Of a stretch of 9,001 bases of DNA, positions 1-6,986 are shown piece by piece. The notes beneath the pieces were generated by a model. It did not search any database, was not told the origin of the DNA, and saw nothing but the letters and a program-made list of their open reading frames with translations. The DNA is from Alphaproteobacteria bacterium. GTDB lineage: Bacteria > Pseudomonadota > Alphaproteobacteria > CAAGCB01 > CAG-977. The stretch's first letter is position 1. The number at the start of each line of letters is the position of its first letter. The DNA is taken from the NCBI GenBank assembly GCA_021639925.1, contig JAJXEL010000033.1, positions 7,086 to 16,086 on the forward strand, written 5' to 3'. Made by a program: the position numbers and the translations under genes.

Positions 1-317
1 CGCCCGCGAACGACGGCCGGCGGATCGCCGTTATCGGCGACATGCTGGAATTGGGCGAAGAATCGGAAAACATTCACAAAAATCTGGCCGGCGATTTAAT
101 CGAAAACAAAATCGACCGCGTTTATGCCGTCGGACCGGACAGCGGCGCTTTGTTCGACATTCTGCCCGAACAGATGCGCGGCATAAAAAAACCGGTTTCC
201 GATGAATTGGCGGCCGTTATCCGTTCTGAAATCACGGCGGACGATATTGTCCTTGTCAAAGGATCTTTCGGCAGTAAAATGGCGAAAATTGTCGAAGCCC
301 TGAAAAACTTCCATTAA
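1..317 (+). CDS. murF: UDP-MurNAc-tripeptide:D-Ala-D-Ala ligase MurF, 3' end (partial)
   Basis: MurF is the cytoplasmic ATP-dependent ligase that adds the D-Ala-D-Ala dipeptide to UDP-MurNAc-tripeptide, the last soluble step before MraY. Only the last 104 residues are present, read from base 3 to the TAA at 315-317; the left edge cuts the gene. The ATG at base 42 is an internal Met, not a start, because the frame is open upstream and already reads a Mur-ligase C-terminal-domain signature (GRRIAVIGDMLELG). Near the end a VLVKGSFGSKM segment matches the usual MurF LVKGSxGxxM motif, with Phe where Asn or Arg is more common. This is the C-terminal Rossmann-like domain; the ATP-binding P-loop and central domain lie outside the window. 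The fragment is directly followed by mraY, as in canonical dcw clusters. Assignment to MurF rather than another Mur ligase rests on these motifs and on the position before mraY. Confidence 0.93.
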   Translation, partial: PANDGRRIAVIGDMLELGEESENIHKNLAGDLIENKIDRVYAVGPDSGALFDILPEQMRGIKKPVSDELAAVIRSEITADDIVLVKGSFGSKMAKIVEALKNFH

Positions 318-333
318 CATTCGGAATAAACAC

Positions 334-1422
334 ATGCTTTACAACCTTCTTTATCCTCTTTCGGATCAGTATTCGGTTCTGAACATTTTTAAATATCTGA
401 CTTTCAGAACCGGCGGCGCGATTTTTACGGCATTGATTTTATGCTTTCTGACCGGCCCGATAATTATCCACTGGCTGAAAGACAAGCAGCACGCCTGCCA
501 GCCGATCCGCGAAAACGGTCCCGAATCGCATCTGAAAACCAAACAGGGAACGCCGACAATGGGCGGATTGATGATTCTGGTTTCGTTATGCTTGTCCACG
601 CTGCTGTGGGCGGATTGGAAAAATACTTTTGTCTGGGTTGTTCTGGGGCTGACGATTTCCTTTTCCCTGATCGGTTTTGCCGACGATTATCTGAAAGTGT
701 CAAAGAAAAATTCCAAAGGCATGCCCGGCAAACTGAAACTTGTTTTGGAATTTTCCTGCGCTTTTATCGCCGTCTGGCTGATCACAAAAGCAACGGCGGA
801 ACCGGCGGCGACAACATTGGCGTTTCCGTTTTTTAAAAACCTGTCTTTGAACCTGTGTCTGTTTTATATTCCGTTTGCGATGTTCGTTATCGTCGGTTCG
901 TCCAACGCCGTTAATCTGACCGACGGGCTGGACGGGCTGGCAATCGTTCCGGTCATGGTTGTTTCCTTTGTTTTCCTGATCATTTCTTATGTCGCCGGAC
1001 ATGCGGCCTTTGCGGCGTATTTGCAGATTTCCTATATCGCGGGCGCCGGAGAACTGTCGGTTTTCTGCGGCGCTTTGATCGGCGCCGGACTGGGATTTTT
1101 ATGGTACAACGCTCCGCCGGCAAAAATCTTTATGGGCGACACGGGATCGTTAATGCTGGGCGGTGCTTTGGGAACCGTCAGCGTTGCGACCAAACATGAA
1201 ATCGCTTTGGCAATCGCCGGCGGACTGTGCGTTTTGGAAACGTTTTCGGTCATCATTCAGGTTATTTCCTTTAAACTGACCGGCCGGCGCATTTTTAAAA
1301 TGGCGCCGATTCATCACCACTTTGAAAAAATGGGCTGGTCCGAACTGACCGTCGTCGTCCGTTTCTGGATCATTTCAATTATTTTGGGATTGATTGCTTT
1401 ATCGACTTTAAAAATCAGATAA
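334..1422 (+). CDS. mraY: phospho-N-acetylmuramoyl-pentapeptide-transferase MraY
   Basis: MraY is an integral inner-membrane enzyme that transfers phospho-MurNAc-pentapeptide from UDP to undecaprenyl phosphate, making lipid I. The protein has 362 residues, the usual family length, with about ten hydrophobic segments. Visible signatures are KQGTPTMGG (70-78), the Asp-Asp pair at 117-118 in FADDYLK, NAVNLTDGLDGLA (191-203), FMGDTGS with Asp269, and the HHH loop at 327-329 in APIHHHFEKMGW. The three Asp residues match the catalytic and Mg-binding positions known from MraY enzymes, so it should be active. The ATG at 334 is preceded by a weak Shine-Dalgarno (GGA at 323-325, 8 nt away); the gap to murF is 16 nt. 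It is followed by ftsW after only 9 nt, whereas in most proteobacterial dcw clusters murD comes next. Identity is clear. Confidence 0.98.
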   Translation: MLYNLLYPLSDQYSVLNIFKYLTFRTGGAIFTALILCFLTGPIIIHWLKDKQHACQPIRENGPESHLKTKQGTPTMGGLMILVSLCLSTLLWADWKNTFVWVVLGLTISFSLIGFADDYLKVSKKNSKGMPGKLKLVLEFSCAFIAVWLITKATAEPAATTLAFPFFKNLSLNLCLFYIPFAMFVIVGSSNAVNLTDGLDGLAIVPVMVVSFVFLIISYVAGHAAFAAYLQISYIAGAGELSVFCGALIGAGLGFLWYNAPPAKIFMGDTGSLMLGGALGTVSVATKHEIALAIAGGLCVLETFSVIIQVISFKLTGRRIFKMAPIHHHFEKMGWSELTVVVRFWIISIILGLIALSTLKIR

Positions 1423-1426
1423 GGAG
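1421..1426 (+). promoter_or_regulatory. Shine-Dalgarno of ftsW, overlapping the mraY stop
   Basis: AAGGAG lies 5 nt before the ftsW ATG at 1432, and its first two bases are the last two of the mraY TAA. This is one of the strongest ribosome-binding sites in the window. It fixes the ftsW start, and its overlap with the stop codon suggests (inference) coupling of ftsW translation to mraY. Confidence 0.85.
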
Positions 1427-1431
1427 CACAG

Positions 1432-2559
1432 ATGAAAACAGCGATCGCGCGGACGGACAACAGTACTCTGGGACGATGGTGGTGGAGCGTTGACCATTTC
1501 CTTTTAGGCGCGCTGTTCGCTTTGCTGGGAACGGGCGTCGTTCTGGCTTTTTCGGCCACGCCGCCCGTTGCGGAACGATTAAAGCTGGAAACGTATTATC
1601 TGATCAAACACCAGGTTGTTTTCCTGATTTTATCGGTCGTCGTCATGCTGGGTATTTCGATGCAGACGCCGCAGACGATCCGGCGGCTGTCCTGTTGCGT
1701 CCTGGCCGTAACGTTTGCGCTGCTGGTCATGGTACTGGCGCACGGTTCGCAAATCAAAGGATCGTCGCGCTGGATCAGAATATTCGGCCTTTCCGTTCAG
1801 CCGTCCGAAATTGCCAAACCGGCTTTTGCCGTTACGGCGGCCTGGTTAATTGCGCTGGGCAAACAGCAGGAAAAATTCCGCGGCACGCTGATTGCTGGAA
1901 TTGTTTATGCCGTTTTGGCGGCTTTGCTGATTAAACAGCCGGATTTCGGCATGACCGTAACCGTCAGCGTTATTTTCGGAACCGAGCTGTTTTTAAGCGG
2001 TATTTCCATGATCTGGACATATATTTTGATTTTATGCGGCGCGACGGGCGCCGTCAGCGCTTATTTTTTAATTCCTCACGTCCAGTCGCGCGTAGACCGT
2101 TTTTTAAACCCGGAAGCCGGAGATACGTTTCAGGTCCGCACGGCGATGGAAGCTTTTAAAAACGGCGGATTGCTGGGACAGGGCCCCGGCGAAGGAACAA
2201 TCAAAAACATTTTGCCCGACGCGCATACGGATTTTATCATGGCCGTCGCGGCCGAAGAATACGGCCTGCTGATCTGCCTGGCGATTACGGCTTTGTTCGC
2301 CGTGATCGTGCTGCGGGGATTTTATTTGATTTTCAAAGACAAAAATCTGTTTACTCTGCTGGCCGTTTCGGGTTTATTGGTGCAGTTCGGGCTGCAGGCT
2401 TTAATCAACATCGCTTCGACGCTCAGCCTGATTCCGACCAAAGGCATGACGCTGCCGTTTATATCTTACGGCGGATCGTCGCTGGTTTCTTTGGGGTTCG
2501 GCATGGGGATTGTCCTGGCTTTGACGCGCAGCACAAATACGCTGAAGGAAAACAAATGA
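1432..2559 (+). CDS. ftsW: septal peptidoglycan glycosyltransferase FtsW (SEDS family)
   Basis: FtsW is the polytopic inner-membrane SEDS polymerase that, with its partner class B PBP FtsI, extends glycan strands from lipid II at the septum. The protein has 375 residues and roughly ten membrane segments. Family signatures include KGSSRWIRIFGLSVQPSEIAK (109-129), QPDFG (169-173), a long periplasmic loop with GGLLGQGPGEG (245-255), AHTDF with Asp267 (264-268), which corresponds to the catalytic Asp of SEDS enzymes, and PFISYGGSS near residues 342-350. The N-terminus reads TDNSTLGRWWWSVD (8-21), a pattern I associate with alphaproteobacterial FtsW; it supports FtsW rather than RodA and fixes the ATG at 1432 with its strong SD. 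The stop overlaps the murG start by 4 nt (ATGA). The dcw context, between mraY and murG, agrees with FtsW. murD is missing immediately upstream. Confidence 0.97.
   Translation: MKTAIARTDNSTLGRWWWSVDHFLLGALFALLGTGVVLAFSATPPVAERLKLETYYLIKHQVVFLILSVVVMLGISMQTPQTIRRLSCCVLAVTFALLVMVLAHGSQIKGSSRWIRIFGLSVQPSEIAKPAFAVTAAWLIALGKQQEKFRGTLIAGIVYAVLAALLIKQPDFGMTVTVSVIFGTELFLSGISMIWTYILILCGATGAVSAYFLIPHVQSRVDRFLNPEAGDTFQVRTAMEAFKNGGLLGQGPGEGTIKNILPDAHTDFIMAVAAEEYGLLICLAITALFAVIVLRGFYLIFKDKNLFTLLAVSGLLVQFGLQALINIASTLSLIPTKGMTLPFISYGGSSLVSLGFGMGIVLALTRSTNTLKENK
2545..2559 (+). promoter_or_regulatory. ftsW/murG coupling site: SD plus ATGA stop-start overlap
   Basis: AAGGA (2545-2549) lies inside the last codons of ftsW, 6 nt before the murG ATG at 2556. 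The murG start and ftsW stop share ATGA (2556-2559), the classical arrangement for termination-reinitiation coupling. Coupling itself is inferred, not shown. Confidence 0.75.
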
Positions 2560-3650
2560 ACGAATCGGTAACAAAAATCGTTTTAACGGCCGGCGGATCG
2601 GGCGGACATGTTTTTCCCGCCGAAGCGCTGGCAAAGGAATTAACCGCCGCCGGAACGGAAATCAGTTTTATTACGGACAGACGCGGCAATTCTTTTTCCG
2701 GACGTTTTCCCGATTCCAAGGAATACCGCATTTTCGCGGGCGCTTATGCGGGAAAACCGTTTTTTAAAAAGCTGCTGGCGTTGTTTTTAATGGGAATCGG
2801 AATCTGCCAAAGCCTGCTGATTTTAAAAAAAATCAAGCCGGACGCCGTCGTCGGTTTTGGCGGATACGCTGCTTTTCCCGCTTCATTTGCCGCGGGAATC
2901 CTGAAAATCCCTTTAATCCTGCATGAACAAAACTCTGTTTTGGGCGGGGCAAACCGGGTATTGGGCAGACGGGCGTCTTTAATCGCGACGACTTTTCCGG
3001 ACGTCGAACGTATTCCCGCCGGGATCAAGACCGAATATACCGGCGTTCCCGTGCGCCCCGAAATTCTGGCCGTGCGCGATCAGGCATACCGGCCGGCCGG
3101 GGAGACCTTTAATCTGCTGATTTTCGGCGGATCACAGGGGGCGTCCGTTTTCAGTCGCGTTATTCCCGCAGCTTTGACACAACTGCCCGAAGAAATAAAA
3201 AAACGCCTGCGGGTTTTTCAACAATGCCGCGCCGCCGATCTGCCCGCCGTTCAAAAAGCCTATGTAAACTCAGGTTTAGAACCGGAGCTGGCGCCGTTTT
3301 TTACGGACATGGCAAACCGGCTGGCCCAAGCGCACCTGGTGATCTGCCGGGCGGGCGCTTCAAGCATAGCGGAATTAAGCGCGGCGGGACGGCCCGCTTT
3401 AATCGTGCCGATTTTGCATTCTCCCGATTCGCACCAGCTGAAAAACGCTTTGTTTATCGCGCGAAACAACGGCGCTTTTCTTTGCGAAGAAACAGAGTTC
3501 ACACCGGAATACCTGAATAATAAAATCCGGGAATTGATCAATACGCCGCAGATTTTAACGACGGCGGCCGAAAACGCCAAAAGGCTGGGCAAACCGGACG
3601 CCGTGCGTTTGTTTGCCGCCGCCGTTTTAAAAACAGCCAGAGGATCATAA
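2556..3650 (+). CDS. murG: UDP-GlcNAc:lipid I N-acetylglucosaminyltransferase MurG
   Basis: MurG is a GT-B glycosyltransferase on the cytoplasmic face of the inner membrane that adds GlcNAc to lipid I, making lipid II, the substrate of FtsW. The protein has 364 residues, typical length. The N-terminal domain carries the first glycine-rich loop GGSGGHVFPA (13-22, with His18), VVGFGGYAAFP (98-108) and HEQN (123-126). The C-terminal UDP-GlcNAc-binding domain carries GGSQGA (191-196), CRAGASSIAEL with Glu273 (264-274), and SHQLKNA (292-298), which corresponds to the family's Gln/Asn donor-binding segment. All key motifs are present, so it should be functional. The segment FFKKLLALFLMG (69-80) is the hydrophobic and basic patch expected for membrane association. 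It overlaps ftsW by 4 nt and is followed by murC after 3 nt. Confidence 0.97.
   Translation: MNESVTKIVLTAGGSGGHVFPAEALAKELTAAGTEISFITDRRGNSFSGRFPDSKEYRIFAGAYAGKPFFKKLLALFLMGIGICQSLLILKKIKPDAVVGFGGYAAFPASFAAGILKIPLILHEQNSVLGGANRVLGRRASLIATTFPDVERIPAGIKTEYTGVPVRPEILAVRDQAYRPAGETFNLLIFGGSQGASVFSRVIPAALTQLPEEIKKRLRVFQQCRAADLPAVQKAYVNSGLEPELAPFFTDMANRLAQAHLVICRAGASSIAELSAAGRPALIVPILHSPDSHQLKNALFIARNNGAFLCEETEFTPEYLNNKIRELINTPQILTTAAENAKRLGKPDAVRLFAAAVLKTARGS
3639..3644 (+). promoter_or_regulatory. Shine-Dalgarno of murC, inside the murG 3' end
   Basis: AGAGGA lies within the last codons of murG, 9 nt before the murC ATG at 3654. The two genes are only 3 nt apart, so no other leader is available for murC. 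Confidence 0.7.
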
Positions 3651-3653
3651 AAC

Positions 3654-5093
3654 ATGACGACACAAAATCATCTGCCCTTTCCTATCGGAACCATTCACTT
3701 TATCGGCATCGGCGGCAGCGGCATGAGCTGTATCGCCGAACTGATGCATAATCTGGGATACAGCGTTCAGGGATCGGACATTTCCGAAAATTCAAATGTA
3801 AAACGGCTGCGTTCTCAGGGCATTTCGATCATTATCGGCCATGCGCCCGAAAACGTGGAACACGCCGGCGTCGTTGTTGTTTCTTCGGCGATCGACACGG
3901 AAAACGTTGAAATCAAAGAAGCCCGCCTGCGCCGTATTCCCGTAGTGCGCCGTGCCGAAATGCTGGCCGAACTGATGCGGCTGAAATGGTCGATCGCCGT
4001 CGGCGGCACACACGGCAAAACGACGACGACTTCGATGATCGGACTGGTTTTGCAGACGGCGGGACTGGATCCGACGGTTGCCAACGGCGGGATTATCAAC
4101 GCTTACGGCACGAACGCCCGTTTGGGCGACGGGCAATGGCTGGTCGCGGAAGCCGACGAATCGGACGGCAGCTTTTTAAAACTGCCCGCGACGGCGGTCA
4201 TCGTCACCAACATGGATCCGGAACATTTAAACTATTACGGCACGTATGAAAAAATGAAGGACGCTTACAGAACGTTTGTTCAAAATATTCCTTTTTACGG
4301 TTTTGCGTGCCTGTGCGTCGACCACCCGGAAGTCCAGCGGCTGATTTCGCAGATTTCCGACAGACAGATCATTACGTACGGTTTTACGCCTCAGGCGGAA
4401 ATTACGGCGCAAAACATTCGCGCCGTTCCCGGATTGATTACGTTTGACGTTGTTGTGGCCGACAGCCTCAGCCCGACGGGAAAAATGCAGCGCATGAACG
4501 GTTTTTCCCTGCCCGTTTACGGCAGACATAACGTTTTGAACGCTTTGGCCGCGATTGGCGTCGGCATTCGCCTGGGCATATCGGAAGCAAACCTGAAAAA
4601 AGCGCTGTCGGCTTTTACCGGCGTTCAGCGTCGCTTTACGAAAACCGGAGAAACGGACGGCATTACGATCATTGACGATTACGGTCATCACCCGATTGAA
4701 ATCGCTTCGACGTTAAAAGCCGCCCGCGACGTCGCGCCCCAAAAGGTCATCGCCGTTTTTCAGCCGCACCGTTATACGCGTGTCGCCGACCTGTTTGAAA
4801 TGTTCTGCACGGCGTTTAATGACGCGGACTGCGTTATTGTCGCGGACGTTTATTCCGCCGGCGAAGAAGAAATTCCTTCCGCCAATAAAGAAGCCCTGGC
4901 GGAAGGCCTGCGTTCCCACGGCCACCGCCACGTCATTACGTTAAACAAACGTGAAGATTTAGCCGGTATAATCAGACAGGAAGCTTCATCAGGCGATATT
5001 GTCGTCTGCTTAGGCGCCGGCAGCATTTCTTCCTGGGCAAAGGCTTTGCCGCAGGAACTGGCGCAAATTGGCAGAGTTTCAAACGAAGGGTAA
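3654..5093 (+). CDS. murC: UDP-N-acetylmuramate:L-alanine ligase MurC
   Basis: MurC is the cytoplasmic ATP-dependent ligase that adds L-Ala to UDP-MurNAc, starting the stem peptide. The protein has 479 residues, typical of the family. The N-terminal Rossmann domain has HFIGIGGSGMS (15-25), which distinguishes MurC from MurD/E/F. The central ATPase domain has the P-loop GGTHGKTTTT (117-126), EADESDGSF (166-174), NMDPEHLNYYG (186-196) and GRHNVLNALAA (290-300). The C-terminal domain has GVQRRF (323-328), DDYGHHP (341-347), FQPHRYTR (369-376) and LGAGSIS (453-459). No key residue appears missing. The start is set by an SD (AGAGGA) in the end of murG and by the position of the glycine loop. It is 3 nt from murB, which makes its substrate. 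It is the only complete Mur ligase in the window; murD is not present here. Confidence 0.98.
   Translation: MTTQNHLPFPIGTIHFIGIGGSGMSCIAELMHNLGYSVQGSDISENSNVKRLRSQGISIIIGHAPENVEHAGVVVVSSAIDTENVEIKEARLRRIPVVRRAEMLAELMRLKWSIAVGGTHGKTTTTSMIGLVLQTAGLDPTVANGGIINAYGTNARLGDGQWLVAEADESDGSFLKLPATAVIVTNMDPEHLNYYGTYEKMKDAYRTFVQNIPFYGFACLCVDHPEVQRLISQISDRQIITYGFTPQAEITAQNIRAVPGLITFDVVVADSLSPTGKMQRMNGFSLPVYGRHNVLNALAAIGVGIRLGISEANLKKALSAFTGVQRRFTKTGETDGITIIDDYGHHPIEIASTLKAARDVAPQKVIAVFQPHRYTRVADLFEMFCTAFNDADCVIVADVYSAGEEEIPSANKEALAEGLRSHGHRHVITLNKREDLAGIIRQEASSGDIVVCLGAGSISSWAKALPQELAQIGRVSNEG
5085..5090 (+). promoter_or_regulatory. Shine-Dalgarno of murB, inside the murC 3' end
   Basis: GAAGGG lies in the last codons of murC, 6 nt before the murB ATG at 5097. 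It supports the upstream start and hence the extended N-terminus of MurB; the next in-frame ATG at 5151 has only a weak AAGCAG in front. Confidence 0.7.
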
Positions 5094-5096
5094 AAA

Positions 5097-6053
5097 ATGT
5101 TTTCGTTTTTCAAACGTTTTTTTTCAAACGAATCAAGCTTAAAGCAGCTGATGCCCGCCGTGCGCGGCCAGGTTGCCGAAAACGCGCCTTTGCATAAAAT
5201 GACCTGGCTGGGGGTCGGCGGTCCCGCCGAAATTTTATATACGCCGGCCGACACCGACGATTTGGAATATTTTTTAACCAATCAGCCCGGCGCGCCGCTG
5301 ACCGTTATCGGCGGCGGATCAAATCTGCTGATTCGCGACGGGGGGATTCCCGGTATCGTCGTTCATTTGGGCAAATCTTTCAATACGATCCGGGTTGACG
5401 GCGACAAGATCGTCTGCGGCGCGGGTGCGAAAAACATGGAAATCGCCAAAACAGCCATGGAAGCCGGCCTGTCGGGTTTTGAATTTTTATGCGGCATTCC
5501 CGGCACGCTGGGCGGTTCAATCCGCATGAACGCGGGGGCTCACGGCCGGTCGACAGCCGATATTATTCAAGAAATCACCGCTTTTGACATCATCGGAAAA
5601 AAAATGGTTTTGCAAAGAAATGAAATTCCGTTTGACTACCGTACAAACGCTTTGCCGGACAACTGGATATTCACGGGCGCGATTTTAAAAGGCATGCCGG
5701 AAAATAAAGAAAATATTCAGAAACGTATGACAGAATACAAACAAATTCGTGAAAAGGCCCAGCCGACCGGCGTAAAAACAGCAAGGTCAATGTTTAAAAA
5801 CCCGATCGGATTAAAGGCCTGGCAGCTGATCGAAAAAGCCGGCTGCCGCGGATTGAAAGTCGGCGGCGCGATGGTTTCGGAAAAGCATTGCAACTTTTTC
5901 ATCAACACGGGCAAGGCGACGGCACAGGATTTTGAAACGCTTGGCGAAACGGTGCAGCGGCGCGTTTACGAAACAAGCGAAATCACGCTGGAATGGGAGG
6001 TTCGGCGCATCGGCGTTAAAACCAAACGTTTCAGCAGTTTTGGAGGCAGATAA
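5097..6053 (+). CDS. murB: UDP-N-acetylenolpyruvoylglucosamine reductase MurB (type II)
   Basis: MurB is the FAD- and NADPH-dependent reductase that converts UDP-GlcNAc-enolpyruvate to UDP-MurNAc in the cytoplasm. The protein has 318 residues. The FAD-binding part shows LGVGGPAE (38-45), IGGGSNLLIRD (71-81) and a GIPGTLGGSIRMNAGAHG stretch (133-150). FDYRTN (179-184) gives the catalytic Arg182, SMFKNP (231-236) the catalytic Ser231, and EVRRIG near the end the acidic residue Glu301. The overall length and the SxFKNP form fit type II MurB, as in Gram-positives and alphaproteobacteria. Two oddities: Ala-Arg (229-230) precede the catalytic Ser where a Gly is normally found, and residues 1-12 (MFSFFKRFFSNE) form an extra aromatic-basic segment ahead of the usual start. 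Spacing is 3 nt to murC and 0 nt to ddl (stop TAA directly followed by TTG). Confidence 0.96.
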   Translation: MFSFFKRFFSNESSLKQLMPAVRGQVAENAPLHKMTWLGVGGPAEILYTPADTDDLEYFLTNQPGAPLTVIGGGSNLLIRDGGIPGIVVHLGKSFNTIRVDGDKIVCGAGAKNMEIAKTAMEAGLSGFEFLCGIPGTLGGSIRMNAGAHGRSTADIIQEITAFDIIGKKMVLQRNEIPFDYRTNALPDNWIFTGAILKGMPENKENIQKRMTEYKQIREKAQPTGVKTARSMFKNPIGLKAWQLIEKAGCRGLKVGGAMVSEKHCNFFINTGKATAQDFETLGETVQRRVYETSEITLEWEVRRIGVKTKRFSSFGGR

Positions 6054-6056
6054 TTG
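6042..6056 (+). promoter_or_regulatory. Shine-Dalgarno and TTG start of ddl
   Basis: GGAGG (6042-6046), the strongest SD in the window, sits in the last codons of murB, 7 nt before a TTG at 6054 that directly abuts the murB TAA. TTG is preferred over the in-frame ATG at 6078 because the latter would remove the first beta strand (KKVAVL) of the ATP-grasp N-domain and has no comparable SD. Confidence 0.85.
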
Positions 6057-6986
6057 ACTAAAAAAGTTGCGGTATTGATGGGCGGCTGTTCATCGGAAAG
6101 AAAAGTTTCCCTGTCCAGCGGCAGAAATGTTCTGGAAGCATTAATTCATGCGGGATACGAAGCTTTTCCCTTGGACATTTCTCATAATTTAAAACCGTTT
6201 ATCCTTATGTTGGAATCCGAAAAACCGGACGTTGTTTTTAATGCTCTGCACGGCCAGTACGGCGAAGACGGCTGCGTTCAGGGTATTTTGGATTTGCTGG
6301 AAATCCCTTATACCCATTCGGGACGCATGGCGTCGGCTTTGGCGATGAACAAGGTCATGTCGAAAAAAATTTTTAAAATGGCCGGCCTGCCTTTGGCCGA
6401 CGAAAGGATCGTGACCAAAGAACAAATTCTGGCCGGCGACGTTTTGCCTTATCCTTTTGTTTTAAAACCGATTTGCAACGGATCTTCCGTCGGGGTGTTC
6501 ATTTTTGACAAAGACAACGGCAAAAAGCCGTTTGAAAACGAACAATACCCTTATTCCGACGATGAAAAAATTATGGCCGAAGAATATATTCCCGGCCGCG
6601 AATTGACCGTTGCCGTTATGGACGGCAAACCTTTGGGCGTTTTGGAAATTATCCCCGCCAAAGGTTTTTATAATTACCACGCCAAATATTCCGAAGGCGG
6701 ATCAAAACACGTCATTCCGGCCAACCTGCCGGCCGAAGATTACGCACAAGCCATGCGGATCGCAGCCGAAGCGCATACGCTTTTGGGCTGCCGCGGCATA
6801 TCGCGTTCTGATATGCGTTACGATGATACGCGTCCGGGGGAAAAACCGCGCTTTGCGTTGCTGGAAACCAATACCCAGCCCGGCATGACGTCATTGTCTT
6901 TGGTGCCTGAAATTGCGCGTTACGCCGGTTATTCTTATCAGGACATTGTCGTGTGGATGGTGGAGAACGCCAGATGCGGGGATTAA
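6054..6986 (+). CDS. ddl: D-alanine:D-alanine ligase Ddl
   Basis: Ddl is the cytoplasmic ATP-grasp ligase joining two D-Ala to make the dipeptide used by MurF. The protein has 310 residues, typical of DdlB-like enzymes. Signatures: GGCSSERKVSLSSG with Glu15 (10-23), FNALHGQYGEDG (62-73), KPICNGSSVGV (138-148), GFYNYHAKYSEGG omega-loop (204-216), CRGISRSDMRYDD with Asp253 (246-258), and LLETNTQPGMTSLSLVPE with metal ligands Glu271 and Asn273. The omega-loop keeps the FYxYxAKY pattern with Tyr rather than the Phe/His found in D-Ala-D-Lac and D-Ala-D-Ser ligases, so a D-Ala-D-Ala product is expected. The residue before GSS is Asn, and the loop has Asn and His where Asp and Glu are common. The start is TTG with a near-perfect SD. 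The 3' end overlaps ftsQ by 13 nt. Position between murB and ftsQ is canonical. Confidence 0.97.
   Translation: MTKKVAVLMGGCSSERKVSLSSGRNVLEALIHAGYEAFPLDISHNLKPFILMLESEKPDVVFNALHGQYGEDGCVQGILDLLEIPYTHSGRMASALAMNKVMSKKIFKMAGLPLADERIVTKEQILAGDVLPYPFVLKPICNGSSVGVFIFDKDNGKKPFENEQYPYSDDEKIMAEEYIPGRELTVAVMDGKPLGVLEIIPAKGFYNYHAKYSEGGSKHVIPANLPAEDYAQAMRIAAEAHTLLGCRGISRSDMRYDDTRPGEKPRFALLETNTQPGMTSLSLVPEIARYAGYSYQDIVVWMVENARCGD
6962..6976 (+). promoter_or_regulatory. Shine-Dalgarno and ATG start of ftsQ, inside ddl
   Basis: GGAGA (6962-6966) lies 7 nt before ATG 6974, within the ddl C-terminal codons. This makes ATG 6974 a better start than the in-frame GTG at 6953, which lacks a clear SD and would only add seven polar residues. 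Confidence 0.7.

Noticed and set aside
42..44. ATG at base 42 as the start of a small 91-residue protein
   Set aside because: The frame is open to the left edge and encodes MurF C-terminal-domain sequence upstream of this Met, so the gene is a truncated murF, not a small gene.
441..836. 131-codon + strand frame inside mraY
   Set aside because: Overlaps the highly conserved MraY frame completely, and its translation shows no family motif.
920..940. Short direct repeat GACGGGCTG twice in mraY
   Set aside because: It encodes the conserved TDGLDGL motif of MraY, so it is protein-driven rather than a DNA repeat.
3174..3201. TTGACA followed by an A/T-rich stretch inside murG, a possible sigma-70 promoter for murC
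   Set aside because: The candidate -10 is only TAAAAA at non-ideal spacing, and the hexamer is explained by coding sequence. Not enough to call.
4227..4691. 154-codon open frame on the minus strand inside murC
   Set aside because: Shadow of murC: rich in Arg/Asn/Val from the complement of its codons, no domain signature, no separate SD context.
6953..6973. GTG 6953 as the ftsQ start
   Set aside because: No clear SD upstream and it adds only seven polar residues; ATG 6974 has GGAGA at 7 nt.
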